Assembly (NCBI RefSeq): GCF_902506415.1
Contig: NZ_LR733275.1
Span: 4,333,932-4,397,931, forward strand
Reading direction: 5' to 3'
DNA from: Massilia sp. 9I
Lineage (GTDB): Bacteria > Pseudomonadota > Gammaproteobacteria > Burkholderiales > Burkholderiaceae_D
Length of the DNA stretch: 64,000 nucleotides
Part shown: in pieces, positions 7,947 to 16,428 of the stretch
Layout: the number at the start of each line of letters is the position of its first letter
Numbering within the stretch: position 1 is the stretch's first letter
Made by a program: the position numbers and the translations under genes
Notes under the pieces: generated by a model
What the model saw: only the letters and a program-made list of their open reading frames with translations
Told to the model about the DNA's origin: nothing
Database searches by the model: none

Positions 7947-8837
7947 ATGGACCGACTGGACGAACTGCAGGTCTTCCTGGCCATCCTGGAGGCGGGCAGC
8001 ATGGCGGCGGCCGCGCACAAGCTGGGGCGCTCGCCGTCGGCCGTGACGCGCATCCTGGCCACGCTGGAAGAGCGCGTCGGCCTGCGCCTGTTCGAACGCA
8101 GCACGCGCCGCTTGACGGCGACCGGCGAGGGCCTGCGCCTGGCCGAACAGGCACGCCGTCTGCTGCTCGACTACGAGCTGGCGATCAGCGAACACGATGC
8201 CGCGCCGCGCGGCCTGCTGCGGGTGACGGCGCCGATGGTGTTCGGGCGCCGCCACATGGCACCGGTGGTGACAAGGTTCCTGATGCGCTACCCGGAGATC
8301 CAGGTCGAGCTGATCCTGGGCGACCGCAACATGGACCTGATCGACCACGGCATCGACCTGGCGCTGCGCATCGGGCCGCTCGAGAGTTCCGGCCTGGTGG
8401 CGCGCCGGCTGGGCGAAGTGCGGCGGGTGACCCTGGCCAGCCCGGCCTATCTGCAGGCGCGCGGCACGCCCGCCACGCCCGAGGAGCTGGCGCAGCATGA
8501 GCTGATCCTCGGCACTGCGGTGCGCGGCCTGGCGGAGTGGCGCTACCGGGCGGACGGGCGCGAGCACATCGTGCGTTTCACGCCGCGCCTGCAGCTGAAC
8601 GATGTGGAGGGTGTCTTGAATGCGGCGCGCGCGGGCTTCGGCATCGCCCGCGCGCTGTCCTACCAGGCCGCACCGGACCTGCAGGCGGGCAGCCTGGTGC
8701 CGCTGCTCGGCGCCTTCGATGGCGAAGCGCTGCCCGTCAACCTCGTGTTCCCGAGCGCGCGGCACATGGCGCCGCGCCTGCGCGCCTTCATCGACTTCGC
8801 GGTGGAGGAGTTCGCGCGGCTGGAGCTGATCCGCTGA
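7947..8837 (+). CDS. LysR-family transcriptional regulator
   Basis: A 296-residue LysR protein. The N-terminal winged helix-turn-helix is clear (residues 1-60: LDELQVFLAILEAGSMAAAA, then KLGRSPSAVTRILATLEERV and LFERSTRRLTAT). The C-terminal periplasmic-binding-like effector domain contains LLRVTAPMVFGRRHMAPVV and VELILGDRNMDLIDHGIDL. It matches the subgroup that represses or activates a divergent oxidoreductase or GST gene. The stop is followed after 4 nt by the end of the convergent small ORF. Confidence 0.93.
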   Translation: MDRLDELQVFLAILEAGSMAAAAHKLGRSPSAVTRILATLEERVGLRLFERSTRRLTATGEGLRLAEQARRLLLDYELAISEHDAAPRGLLRVTAPMVFGRRHMAPVVTRFLMRYPEIQVELILGDRNMDLIDHGIDLALRIGPLESSGLVARRLGEVRRVTLASPAYLQARGTPATPEELAQHELILGTAVRGLAEWRYRADGREHIVRFTPRLQLNDVEGVLNAARAGFGIARALSYQAAPDLQAGSLVPLLGAFDGEALPVNLVFPSARHMAPRLRAFIDFAVEEFARLELIR

Positions 8838-8841
8838 AACC

Positions 8842-9150
8842 CTATGCGCTGCCCGACTTGCGGCTCCTGAGCCAGTCGCGCCCACCGGCGTTCAGCGCCT
8901 TGGTGATGACTTCCGGCGGCAGGCTGTAGACGGTGGCCCAGGTGGCGCGGCCGTCCACGCTGTTGGAGGGGAAGCTTTCGGTCTCGATCGGCCAGTGGTA
9001 CTTGCGCTTGAGGGCGCGCACGATGGCGGCGAGGGTGATGCGGCCGCGCATCGGCTCGGCGCCGGTCTGGTCTTCGTTCGAGAGAAGCACGGCGAGCACG
9101 GCGCCGCGCGCGGTCTGGGGTCCGGGGAAAATGGGTGTCTTCTTGGGCAT
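8842..9150 (-). CDS. Small conserved-looking protein, function unknown
   Basis: A 102-residue basic protein, MPKKTPIFPGPQTARGAV onwards. The middle (RITLAAIVRALKRKYHWPIE) looks like a short helical segment with charge spacing compatible with nucleic-acid binding, and the end is basic (RDWLRSRKSGSA). I do not recognise the family. It is convergent with the LysR gene (4 nt between stops) and 20 nt upstream of its start lies the end of RNase Z, so it may be the last gene of the rnz transcript. Confidence 0.6.
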   Translation of the reverse strand: MPKKTPIFPGPQTARGAVLAVLLSNEDQTGAEPMRGRITLAAIVRALKRKYHWPIETESFPSNSVDGRATWATVYSLPPEVITKALNAGGRDWLRSRKSGSA

Positions 9151-9170
9151 GGCGGGATTGTAGCGTGCGC

Positions 9171-10142
9171 CTAGGACAAGGCATGCAGGCTGCCGTCTTT
9201 ACCGAGTTCGTAGCGGGCGAGGTCGCGCGCCAGGAACAGGGTGCCGCTGTAGTGTTCGCGCGCCTCGCGCTCGATGTCGTCCAGGGTCAGCGGCCCTTCG
9301 CGATCCTGGTAGCGCGGGCTGAAGTGGGTCAGGATCAGGTTCGGCAGCCCTGCCTGTTCGGCGACGCGCGCCACCATCGCGGCCGAGCTGTGCTGCGGAC
9401 CCGGACCGATCTTGTGCAGCACCGGCTCGGTGTAGGTCGCTTCGTGCACCAGCAGGTCGGCGTCCCGCGCCTGCGCCGCCAGCAGTTCGGGTGCGTCGTT
9501 GTCGCCGGCGATGATCACGCTGCGCGCGCGGCGCGGCGGCGCCAGGTACTGTTCGGCCACCACGGCGCGGCCGTCCGCCAGCACCACGTTGCGGCCCTGC
9601 TGGATCTCGCCCCAGGCCGGCCCGGACGGGATGCCGCCGGCCTTCAGTTTGTCGATGTCGAGTTTGCGCTCAACCGCGGCCTCGGTGAAGCTGTAGCCCC
9701 AGCAGGCGATGCGGTGCGACAGCGCGGTGGCGCGCACCCGCAGGTCGGGCAGGACCTCGCTGTGCGCCAGGTCGTCGATCGCCACCCAGTCGATCGGGTA
9801 GGGCAGGGACAGCTGGGTCGCCTCCATGATGCATTCGATCATGCCGCGCAGCGGCGGCGGGCCGACGATGGTAATCGGCTCGGTGCGACCCAGCATGCCG
9901 GCGCTGGCCAGCAGGCCGGGCAGGCCGTAGCAATGGTCGCCGTGCAGGTGAGTGATGAAGATCGCGCGCAGGCTCATCGGCGACAGGTTCGTTCTCAGCA
10001 GGCGGTACTGCGTGCCTTCGGCGCAATCGATCAGCGACCAGTGCTTCGCGCCGCGGGTGCGTAGCGCAATGGCCGTCATGTTGCGCGAGCGCGTCGGGGT
10101 GCCGGAGGAGGTGCCGAGGAACTGGATTTCCATAACTGCCAT
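9171..10142 (-). CDS. rnz: Ribonuclease Z
   Basis: A 323-residue metallo-beta-lactamase-fold protein of RNase Z type, which removes the 3' trailer of tRNA precursors. The first strand MEIQFLGTSSGTPT, the metal motif THLHGDHCYGLPG (HxHxDH), AGDNDAPELL, HEATY and the late histidine in LTHFSPRY are all present. Two in-frame starts exist: ATG 10142 and ATG 10133 (MEIQF); the second matches the usual N terminus better. The gene is separated by 66 nt from the DUF454 gene upstream. Confidence 0.92.
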   Translation of the reverse strand: MAVMEIQFLGTSSGTPTRSRNMTAIALRTRGAKHWSLIDCAEGTQYRLLRTNLSPMSLRAIFITHLHGDHCYGLPGLLASAGMLGRTEPITIVGPPPLRGMIECIMEATQLSLPYPIDWVAIDDLAHSEVLPDLRVRATALSHRIACWGYSFTEAAVERKLDIDKLKAGGIPSGPAWGEIQQGRNVVLADGRAVVAEQYLAPPRRARSVIIAGDNDAPELLAAQARDADLLVHEATYTEPVLHKIGPGPQHSSAAMVARVAEQAGLPNLILTHFSPRYQDREGPLTLDDIEREAREHYSGTLFLARDLARYELGKDGSLHALS

Positions 10143-10208
10143 TATCCCGCGATTGGCTGCAATGCGGCGTCAGCCTGGCAGCCGCGGACAGCTCAAGCGC
10201 GGCTGCTC

Positions 10209-10592
10209 CTAAGCCTTGCGCTCCAGCCGCAGGGTCGGCAGGAAGCGCCACATGTACAGGCTGACGCCGGCGCCGACCAGGAACAGCAGGGCGACGAGAA
10301 GAATGCCCTGCGTCTCGTAGACGCGGCGCATCGCCAGCAGCAGCGAGATCCACAGCATGGCCGTGGCGACGATCTTCGCCTTCAGCGGAATGCCGCGGCC
10401 TGCTTCGAAGTTGCGCAGGTACTCGCCGAACACGCGGTGGCCCAGCAGCCAGCGGTGTAGGCGGTCCGAGCCGCGCGCAAAGCACCACGAGGCCAGCAGC
10501 AGGAAAGGCGTGGTCGGCAGCAGCGGCAGGAAGATGCCGAGGATGCCCAGCAGCAGCGCCAGCACGCCCGCTACGTTGTACAGGGGTTTCAT
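10209..10592 (-). CDS. YbaN/DUF454-family inner-membrane protein
   Basis: A 127-residue membrane protein with about four hydrophobic segments. The N terminus GVLALLLGILGIFLPLLPTT followed by PFLLLASWCFARGSDRLHRW is the hallmark of the YbaN/DUF454 family, as is the YLRNFEAGRGIPLKAK loop. Function of the family is unclear. Transcribed toward rnz; a divergent AT-rich promoter region separates it from the GGDEF gene on the other strand. Confidence 0.85.
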   Translation of the reverse strand: MKPLYNVAGVLALLLGILGIFLPLLPTTPFLLLASWCFARGSDRLHRWLLGHRVFGEYLRNFEAGRGIPLKAKIVATAMLWISLLLAMRRVYETQGILLVALLFLVGAGVSLYMWRFLPTLRLERKA

Positions 10593-10628
10593 GGTCTCAC
10601 TCTAGCACGCAGCTTATCGCACTTGTCA

Positions 10629-10675
10629 TTGAAATAATATTTCAAAAGTATATGAATTATGAAATATTCTTTCAT
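10629..10675. promoter_or_regulatory. Two TGAAA-N5-TTTCA dyads 30 bp apart
   Basis: TTGAAATA-A-TATTTCAA (10629-10645) is a perfect dyad with one central base. A second, ATGAAA-N5-TTTCAT (10659-10675), has the same dimensions. Their centres are 30 bp apart, about three helical turns, in the divergent promoter region between the DUF454 and GGDEF genes. A similar pair recurs at 59913. Candidate operator of an unidentified regulator. Confidence 0.45.
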
Positions 10676-10844
10676 TGTTGCTTGGGTGCATCAATTCTGT
10701 CAAATTTTAAGGCGGCAATAAGTTCCACACGGAAACGCTATGTATAATTGCCGGAATTACGACGGGCGCCATCCAGAGACTTAGCGGGCGCGAGCAAGAC
10801 GCCCGGCTTCGCCTCCATTTTCCGGTTGCCCCAGTCCGTCGTCC

Positions 10845-12752
10845 ATGCCGCCCATTCCTGCCGCCACGCCGCCCTCGCGTACTCGCCTGGGAAATTTCTT
10901 CCGCCCGCGCGTACTGCGCGACCTGGCGATCTACCTGGCCTTCATGCTGCCCATCGTCTGGGGTCTGGTGGCGGTGGAGCAGTCACGCTTCAGCGACCTG
11001 GCCCGGGCTGGCAGCAAGCGCGACATGCGCAACTATGCCCGCGTGTTTACCGAGGAAGTGCGCGCCACGGTCGGCACCATCGACCTGTCGCTGGTTCAGC
11101 TGCGCAGTACCTGGCAGCGCGACCGCGCGCATTTCCCGCAGGCCGTGGGCGACCACGTACGCTACCTGCGCACCCGGCTGCCGATCCTGGTCACCGTGTT
11201 CGATGCAAAGGGCCGGGTGGTATATAGCAACGCCGCACCCTCCAAGGACGGGCATGACATGCCCGAAGCGACCAGCTACCAGGCCCACCTCGACATCCGT
11301 GACGACCGTATGGTGATCGGCGGCCCCACGATCTGCCCGCTCACCCATGCGTGGGTGATCCCCTTCAGCCGTTCGATTCGTGACGCCCAGGGCCGGCTCC
11401 AGGGCGTGATCATGGCTACCGTCGCGCCCGAGTATTTCGTGCGCTTTTACGAAGACGTCGATCTCGGACCCCAGGCCTCGGTGTCCCTGATCCGCACCGA
11501 CGGAACGGTACTCGCGCGCAGCACCCGTGGCAGCATCAACCAGGGCGTCGGCCAGGTGCTGAAGGACAATCCGCATTCCGACCACAGTCCGGTGACGGGC
11601 AGCTTCCGCCGCGCCGGCCAGCTCGACGGGATCGAGCGCTTGTACACCTGGCACAAGCTCCCCGAATACGGCATGGTAGTGACGGTCGGCGAAGCCGTGC
11701 TCGACGCCGAGGCGCGCTTCGTCCAGCAGCGGGCGGTGCTGACCTGGGTCGGGACCGCCGTCTCCCTTGTGCTTGCCCTGCTGGGCTGGGCCGCGCTGGG
11801 CGCGACCGACCGCCGCCGCCGCGCGCTGAAGGCCCTGGCCGCGGCCGAGGCGCGCTGGAAGCTGGCGCTCACCGCCACCGGCGACGGCGTCTGGGACTGC
11901 GATGTGGTCACCGGCCTGGCCACGCTGTCCGCACGCGCCCAGAAGATCCTCGATACCGAGCGCTCGGTGATCTCCTGGTACGGCAGCGCACTCGACGCCA
12001 TGGTCCACCCGGACGACCTGCCGCAGCTGCGCGCCCAGTTGCGCAGCCACCTGGCCGGCAAGACTCCGGATTTCGCGGCCGAGTTCCGGGTGCGCATGCG
12101 CAACGGCGACTGGAGCTGGATCGACGCGCGCGGCACCGTCAGCGAGCGCGACGAGCTGGGCATGCCGATGCGCATGGTCGGCACCTTCTCCAACATCGAC
12201 GCCCGCAAGCACGAGGAAGCGCGCATGCGCCGCATGGCGCACGAGGACGCGCTGACCGGGCTGCCGAACCGCGTGCTGCTGGGCGACCGCCTGCGCCAGG
12301 CGATCCGCAGCGCCAGCCGCGACGGCCACAAGGTCGCGCTGATCTACTTCGACCTCGACAAGTTCAAGCCGGTCAACGACACCCACGGCCACGCCGTCGG
12401 CGACCGCCTGCTGCAAATGGTGGCGCGCCGCCTGCGCGCCGGCCTGCGCGAGGCCGACACCCTGGCCCGCATCGGCGGCGACGAATTCGTGGTGCTGCTG
12501 CCGCGCTGCGACAACCTGCTCGACGCCAGCACGGTGGCGGAGAACATCCTGTACCAGCTGAACCAGCCTTTCGAAGAGGGCGAACTGGTGCTGCAGATCT
12601 CGGGCAGCCTGGGCATCGCGCTGTTCCCCGACGACGGCATGGACGCCGAAGCCCTGCTGCGCGCGGCCGACCTGGCGATGTACGACGCCAAGTCGCACGG
12701 GCGCAACCGGGTGGCGGCATCGCAGCCCACGGACGCCTTGCCAGCCAGGTAG
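10845..12752 (+). CDS. Diguanylate cyclase with extracytoplasmic sensor and PAS domain
   Basis: A 635-residue membrane sensor. TM1 at ~29-47 (YLAFMLPIVWGLVAVEQ), a periplasmic PDC/Cache-like domain to ~300 (TRLPILVTVFDAKGRVVYSN), TM2 at ~304-322 (WVGTAVSLVLALLGWAALGA), a PAS domain (~335-460, MRNGDWSWIDARGTVSE) and a GGDEF domain (~465-625). The active motif RIGGDEFVV is intact, and an RxxD inhibitory-site motif (READ) lies five residues before it, so feedback inhibition by c-di-GMP is expected. No EAL domain. The TAG stop is part of the adjoining REP sequence. It makes c-di-GMP at the inner membrane; the signal is unknown. Confidence 0.93.
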   Translation: MPPIPAATPPSRTRLGNFFRPRVLRDLAIYLAFMLPIVWGLVAVEQSRFSDLARAGSKRDMRNYARVFTEEVRATVGTIDLSLVQLRSTWQRDRAHFPQAVGDHVRYLRTRLPILVTVFDAKGRVVYSNAAPSKDGHDMPEATSYQAHLDIRDDRMVIGGPTICPLTHAWVIPFSRSIRDAQGRLQGVIMATVAPEYFVRFYEDVDLGPQASVSLIRTDGTVLARSTRGSINQGVGQVLKDNPHSDHSPVTGSFRRAGQLDGIERLYTWHKLPEYGMVVTVGEAVLDAEARFVQQRAVLTWVGTAVSLVLALLGWAALGATDRRRRALKALAAAEARWKLALTATGDGVWDCDVVTGLATLSARAQKILDTERSVISWYGSALDAMVHPDDLPQLRAQLRSHLAGKTPDFAAEFRVRMRNGDWSWIDARGTVSERDELGMPMRMVGTFSNIDARKHEEARMRRMAHEDALTGLPNRVLLGDRLRQAIRSASRDGHKVALIYFDLDKFKPVNDTHGHAVGDRLLQMVARRLRAGLREADTLARIGGDEFVVLLPRCDNLLDASTVAENILYQLNQPFEEGELVLQISGSLGIALFPDDGMDAEALLRAADLAMYDAKSHGRNRVAASQPTDALPAR

Positions 12753-12780
12753 GGTGGGCGGGTCCTCCGCCCACGCGGTC
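12750..12780 (+). repeat. REP element copy 1 (left flank of the RAYT gene)
   Basis: Reads TAGGGTGGGCGGGTCC, then TCCGCCCACGCGG, an imperfect hairpin. The same unit recurs at 13402, 19665, 19745, 61011 and 62230. Its first three bases provide the stop codon of the upstream GGDEF gene. Confidence 0.85.
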
Positions 12781-12836
12781 AACGCACATTTGATCACCCA
12801 CACATCTCGCCCCTGGTACCGCCGTACCATGCGCCG

Positions 12837-13370
12837 ATGTCCCGCTACCGCCGCGCCACCACTGGCACTTCCTTCTTTTTCACGGTCGTGACCCACAACC
12901 GTCGTCCCATCCTCTGCGACCAGCCCATACGCCAAGCCCTGCGTTCCGCCATCGAGAGGGTCCGCCTTCGTCTGCCGTTCGACATCGACGCAATGGTCCT
13001 GATGCCGGATCACCTGCACTGCGTCTGGACGCTGCCCGATGGCGATTCAAACTTCTCCCTACGCTGGTCCCAGATCAAGCATGACGTGTCCTACGCATGC
13101 CGGGAGCTGTATCCGGCTAAGCTGTCTCCATCGCGCGAACGCCAACGCGAAGCGCCGATCTGGCAGCGCCGGTTCTGGGAGCATCAGATTCGCGACGAAA
13201 TCGACATGGAACGGCACGTCGATTACATCCACTTCAATCCGGTGAAGCACGGATTGGTTGGCGCGGCGGTAGGATGGCCGTATTCGACGTTTGCAAGATA
13301 CGTCCGGGAAGGGGTCTATCCCGAAGATTGGGGAGGTAATCCGGAATGTGAAGGGATGAGTTTTGAATAG
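12837..13370 (+). CDS. REP-associated tyrosine transposase (RAYT), Y1/HUH family
   Basis: A 177-residue IS200-like Y1 transposase. The metal-binding HUH motif is seen in MPDHLHCVWTLP, and the late motif HVDYIHFNPVKHGLV is diagnostic of RAYTs; the nucleophile should be the tyrosine in HVDYIHFNP. The start ATG 12837 (MSRYRRATTGTSFFFTVVT) matches the family N terminus. The gene is single-copy here and is flanked at 57 and 32 nt by REP sequences in opposite orientation, the classic RAYT arrangement. RAYTs are thought to mobilise or process REP/REPIN sequences; copies of the same REP lie up to 50 kb away in this window. Confidence 0.92.
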   Translation: MSRYRRATTGTSFFFTVVTHNRRPILCDQPIRQALRSAIERVRLRLPFDIDAMVLMPDHLHCVWTLPDGDSNFSLRWSQIKHDVSYACRELYPAKLSPSRERQREAPIWQRRFWEHQIRDEIDMERHVDYIHFNPVKHGLVGAAVGWPYSTFARYVREGVYPEDWGGNPECEGMSFE

Positions 13371-13401
13371 GTGAAGTGGCGGTGGACGCGTTAGTACATC
13401 C

Positions 13402-13429
13402 CGTGGGCGGGAGACCCGCCCACCCTACA
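13402..13429 (-). repeat. REP element copy 2 (right flank of the RAYT gene)
   Basis: CGTGGGCGGGAGACC then CGCCCACCCTAC: reverse orientation relative to copy 1, so the transposase gene sits between inverted REPs. Confidence 0.85.
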
Positions 13430-13435
13430 AACTAG

Positions 13436-13465
13436 GTCGGGCCGGCGGATGTCCGCCCACCCGAC
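13436..13465. repeat. REP-like hairpin variant next to copy 2
   Basis: GTCGGGCCGGCGGATG then TCCGCCCACCCGAC folds on itself (GTCGGG/CCCGAC and GGCGGA/TCCGCC). It shares the CCGCCCACC core with the REPs but has a different outer stem. Confidence 0.6.
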
Positions 13466-13473
13466 AAAACCGT

Positions 13474-15750
13474 TCAATGCGATACGGACACGGCCACCGG
13501 CGCCGTGGCTACATGGCGCGGCAGGTAGATCGTCACCGTGGTGCCCTTGCCGGGCTCGCTCGCCAAGCGAATGTCGCCGCCGCTCTGGCGCGCGAAGCCG
13601 TGCGCCATCGACAGGCCGAGGCCCGTGCCCTTGCCCTCGGGCTTGGTGGTGAAGAAGGGCTCGAAGGCGCGCTCCATCACGTCCTGCGGCATGCCGTGCC
13701 CGCTGTCGGCGACCGCCACCGTGACGTAGTCGCCCGGCGCCAACACCGCGTCGTCCTCGACGTGGACGTTCTCCAGCGCCAGCACGATGCGCCCGTTCCC
13801 TTCCATCGCGTCGCGCGCGTTGATCACCAGGTTGAGCAGCACGTTCTCGAGCTGGTTGGGGTCGGCCAGGGTGGGCCAGAGCGCGGGCGGGACGCGCTTT
13901 TCCAGCGTGATGTGGTCGCCCGCGGCGCGCTGCACCAGGCTGTCCATGCGTTCCAGCAGGGCGTCGACGTGCACCTCGAGCGGATGCAGCGGCTGGCGCC
14001 GCGCGAAAGCGAGCAGCTGGCCGGCCAGCTTCGAGCCGCGTTCGACCGCGTCGAGGATGCTGAGCAGGCGCTTGCGCTGGCTGTTGTCGGTGCGCAGAAT
14101 CAGCTGCACGTTGGCGCTGATGATGTGCAGGATGTTGTTGAAGTCGTGCGCCACGCCGCCGGTCAGCTTGCCCACCGCTTCCAGCTTCTGGGCGCGGCCG
14201 AGCAGCTGGCGCGCTTCGTCCAGGCCGCGCTGGCGCTGCAGCTCGCGCGCTTCGGCTTCCTTGCGCTGGCGGATGTCGCGCACGAAGGCGGTGGCGCCGA
14301 AGCCATCGCCCAGCGCCAGCACCGCCACCGTCACCTCGGCCGGGATGCGCCGGCCCTCGTGGTCGACCACCGGCAGTTCGGTCGGCGCGCCCAGCATGGG
14401 GCAGTGGCCGCTGCGCGCGAATGCATCGAAGCCGCTCTTGAAGGCCGCGCGGTGTTCCTCCGGCAGCAGCTCCTGCGCATCGCGTCCGATCGCCTGCGCC
14501 GCGCTCCAGCCGAACAGGCGGCTGGCCTGGGCGTTCCAGTCGGTGATGCGGCCCCGGGCGTCGATCGCCACGAAGGCGTCCGGCGCGTTTTCCAGGATCA
14601 CCTGGATGCGTTTTTGCTCGCTGGCGATCTGGTCGTGCGACTGGCGCAGCTCGAGGGTCATGCCCTGGGCCAGCTGCAGCGCGCGGCGTCGTTCGCTGGC
14701 CAGCAGCCACACCACCAGGCTGATCAAGAAGCTGAGCCCGACGCCGGTTACTGCCACCAGCCACGGGCGCGTGTTGTCGATGCTCGTCTCCAGGGCGGCG
14801 CTGGAACGCATGGTGATGGTCCAGGTGCGCCCGGCGGGGACGATCTGGGCGCTGGCGCGCAGGCGCGCGCCTTCGTTGGCGCCGTTGGAGACGTTCGGCG
14901 AGCGGTACAGCAGGGTAGCGCCGTCGGCCGGCTCGCCGTCGTGGATCTCGATCTCGAGGTCGGTCGAATGGGCGCCGCCCAGGCCCTTCATCAGGTCGTT
15001 GATGCGGAAGGGCGCATAGACCCAGCCAACGATGGCGCGGCGGCGCTGTTCGACGGTGCCGGTCAGTTCGCCCGCGCGGTACACCGGCAGGTACATCAGG
15101 GCGCCGGCCTGCTGGCCGCCCGGTCCTTCGTGGGCAATGCCCTCCTGCACCAGCACCACCTTGCCGCTCAGGGCGGCCTGGCCGCTGTCGCGCGCGCGCT
15201 CCATGGCGGCGCGGCGCACCGGTTCGCTGAACATGTCGTAGCCGAAGGCGCGCAGGTTGCGTCCGCCGAAGGGTTCGATGTGGGTGATCGCGGTATAGAC
15301 CTCGCGCGGGCCCTGGGGATGCACGACGTAGGCTTCGTGTCCCTGGCGCCGCATGGCCGCTTCGTGCGCCGCCAGGCGCTCCGGCGGGACGATGGTGGCG
15401 ATGCCGAGCGCTTCCATGCCGGGGAAGGACTGGTCGAGGCGCAGCAGGCGGTAGTAGCGCTCCCAGTCGCCCCGCTCGAGCTCGACCGAGCCGCGCAGGT
15501 AGCCGCGCGCGCCGCGCAGCACCTGCTCGTACACGGCCATGCGGCGGCTGATGCTGAACACCATGTCGCGGGTGCGGTAGTCGAAGGTCTCGAGCAGCTG
15601 GGTCTCGGCGCTGTCCTTGGCGCTGCTCCAGGCGGTGAAGGTCACCAGGAGGGTGATCAGGAACACCAGCATCGCCAGCAGCAGCGGCATCTGTCCGGAG
15701 TCGGGCAGGGGAAGGCGGCTGGACTGGTCGGAAGGCTGGGACTGCGGCAT
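13474..15750 (-). CDS. CHASE-PAS hybrid-type sensor histidine kinase
   Basis: A 758-residue kinase from ATG 15750 (MPQSQPSDQ). TM1 ~22-42, a periplasmic CHASE domain (~75-270; ALGIATIVPPERLAAHEAAM, GRNLRAFGYDMFSEPVRR), TM2 ~315-332, a PAS domain (~365-480; ENAPDAFVAIDARGRITDWN) and a HisKA/HATPase core: phospho-His in GGVAHDFNNILHI, N-box LENVLLNLVINARDAM, G2 box GKGTGLGLSMAHGF. No receiver domain is attached and no response regulator is adjacent. An alternative start at ATG 15870 would add 40 residues; neither has a strong ribosome binding site. Divergent from the small exported-protein gene. Confidence 0.9.
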   Translation of the reverse strand: MPQSQPSDQSSRLPLPDSGQMPLLLAMLVFLITLLVTFTAWSSAKDSAETQLLETFDYRTRDMVFSISRRMAVYEQVLRGARGYLRGSVELERGDWERYYRLLRLDQSFPGMEALGIATIVPPERLAAHEAAMRRQGHEAYVVHPQGPREVYTAITHIEPFGGRNLRAFGYDMFSEPVRRAAMERARDSGQAALSGKVVLVQEGIAHEGPGGQQAGALMYLPVYRAGELTGTVEQRRRAIVGWVYAPFRINDLMKGLGGAHSTDLEIEIHDGEPADGATLLYRSPNVSNGANEGARLRASAQIVPAGRTWTITMRSSAALETSIDNTRPWLVAVTGVGLSFLISLVVWLLASERRRALQLAQGMTLELRQSHDQIASEQKRIQVILENAPDAFVAIDARGRITDWNAQASRLFGWSAAQAIGRDAQELLPEEHRAAFKSGFDAFARSGHCPMLGAPTELPVVDHEGRRIPAEVTVAVLALGDGFGATAFVRDIRQRKEAEARELQRQRGLDEARQLLGRAQKLEAVGKLTGGVAHDFNNILHIISANVQLILRTDNSQRKRLLSILDAVERGSKLAGQLLAFARRQPLHPLEVHVDALLERMDSLVQRAAGDHITLEKRVPPALWPTLADPNQLENVLLNLVINARDAMEGNGRIVLALENVHVEDDAVLAPGDYVTVAVADSGHGMPQDVMERAFEPFFTTKPEGKGTGLGLSMAHGFARQSGGDIRLASEPGKGTTVTIYLPRHVATAPVAVSVSH

Positions 15751-15949
15751 CTGGTCGTCGCGTGGGCGCGCCGTGGTGGCGGGTTGATCGGAAACGCGCG
15801 CAAAGAGGGTAGGATACGCATCCTTGCTGTGCTGGGGCGCACGCCACCTGTATGCGTAAAGCAATAGCATTATCGCTGAAAATTTATCTGATGCAACATT
15901 TCGATGTTTTCCTACCCTGCCTGCATGGCGCTCGCGCGCCCCGTGCCCG

Positions 15950-16375
15950 ATGATGCCGCCGCTGCTGCGCCGGCACTGGCCGCTGGCCGGGCTCGCCGGT
16001 CTCATCCTGCTGGTTTTGCTATGGGGCATGCTGTGGCCGCTGCGCGGCGCGAGCCATGAACTGATGCTCGAAGTACGCGGCGCCGACACGCCCGCCGTGG
16101 TGCGCCTGACCCTGGGCGTGCAGGACGTGCTGCTGCTGCGCAATGCCAGCAAGGCGCCGCTGGTGTTTGGCCCGGTGCAGCTGGCGCCGGGCGCCGAATT
16201 CCGCTTGCCGGTGGAGGAGGCCGGCGAGCGCGAGATTCCCTGTCCCGTACTCCCCGGCGGAGTGTTGAAGCTGCGCGTGGTGCCAATGCCGGATCCCGGG
16301 CTGGAGCGGCTGCGCTGGCGACTCGGCAACTTCGGCCACGCCTTGAGAACCATGCCCTTGCAAGGGCCGGATTAA
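15950..16375 (+). CDS. Small membrane-anchored protein of unknown function
   Basis: A 141-residue protein with one N-terminal hydrophobic segment (residues ~12-31, LAGLAGLILLVLLWGMLW) and a short periplasmic beta-rich domain (LMLEVRGADTPAVVRLTLG, VLLLRNASKAPLVFGPVQL). The fold may be cupredoxin-like, but no metal-ligand set can be recognised, so this stays hypothetical. It is divergent from the CHASE kinase gene and followed after 53 nt by the LON-domain gene. Confidence 0.6.
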   Translation: MMPPLLRRHWPLAGLAGLILLVLLWGMLWPLRGASHELMLEVRGADTPAVVRLTLGVQDVLLLRNASKAPLVFGPVQLAPGAEFRLPVEEAGEREIPCPVLPGGVLKLRVVPMPDPGLERLRWRLGNFGHALRTMPLQGPD

Positions 16376-16428
16376 GCCCTCCGGCGCGATGCCAATCGTG
16401 CTCCCGCTCCCGCTGCGATTCTGTCATC

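Noticed and set aside
12750..13465. A CRISPR array or composite insertion sequence
   Set aside because: REP units are few, unevenly spaced and inverted; there are no spacers, no cas genes and no target-site duplications.
13477..15867. 796-codon frame antisense to the CHASE histidine kinase
   Set aside because: Shadow of a GC-rich gene; the sense frame has all kinase boxes.
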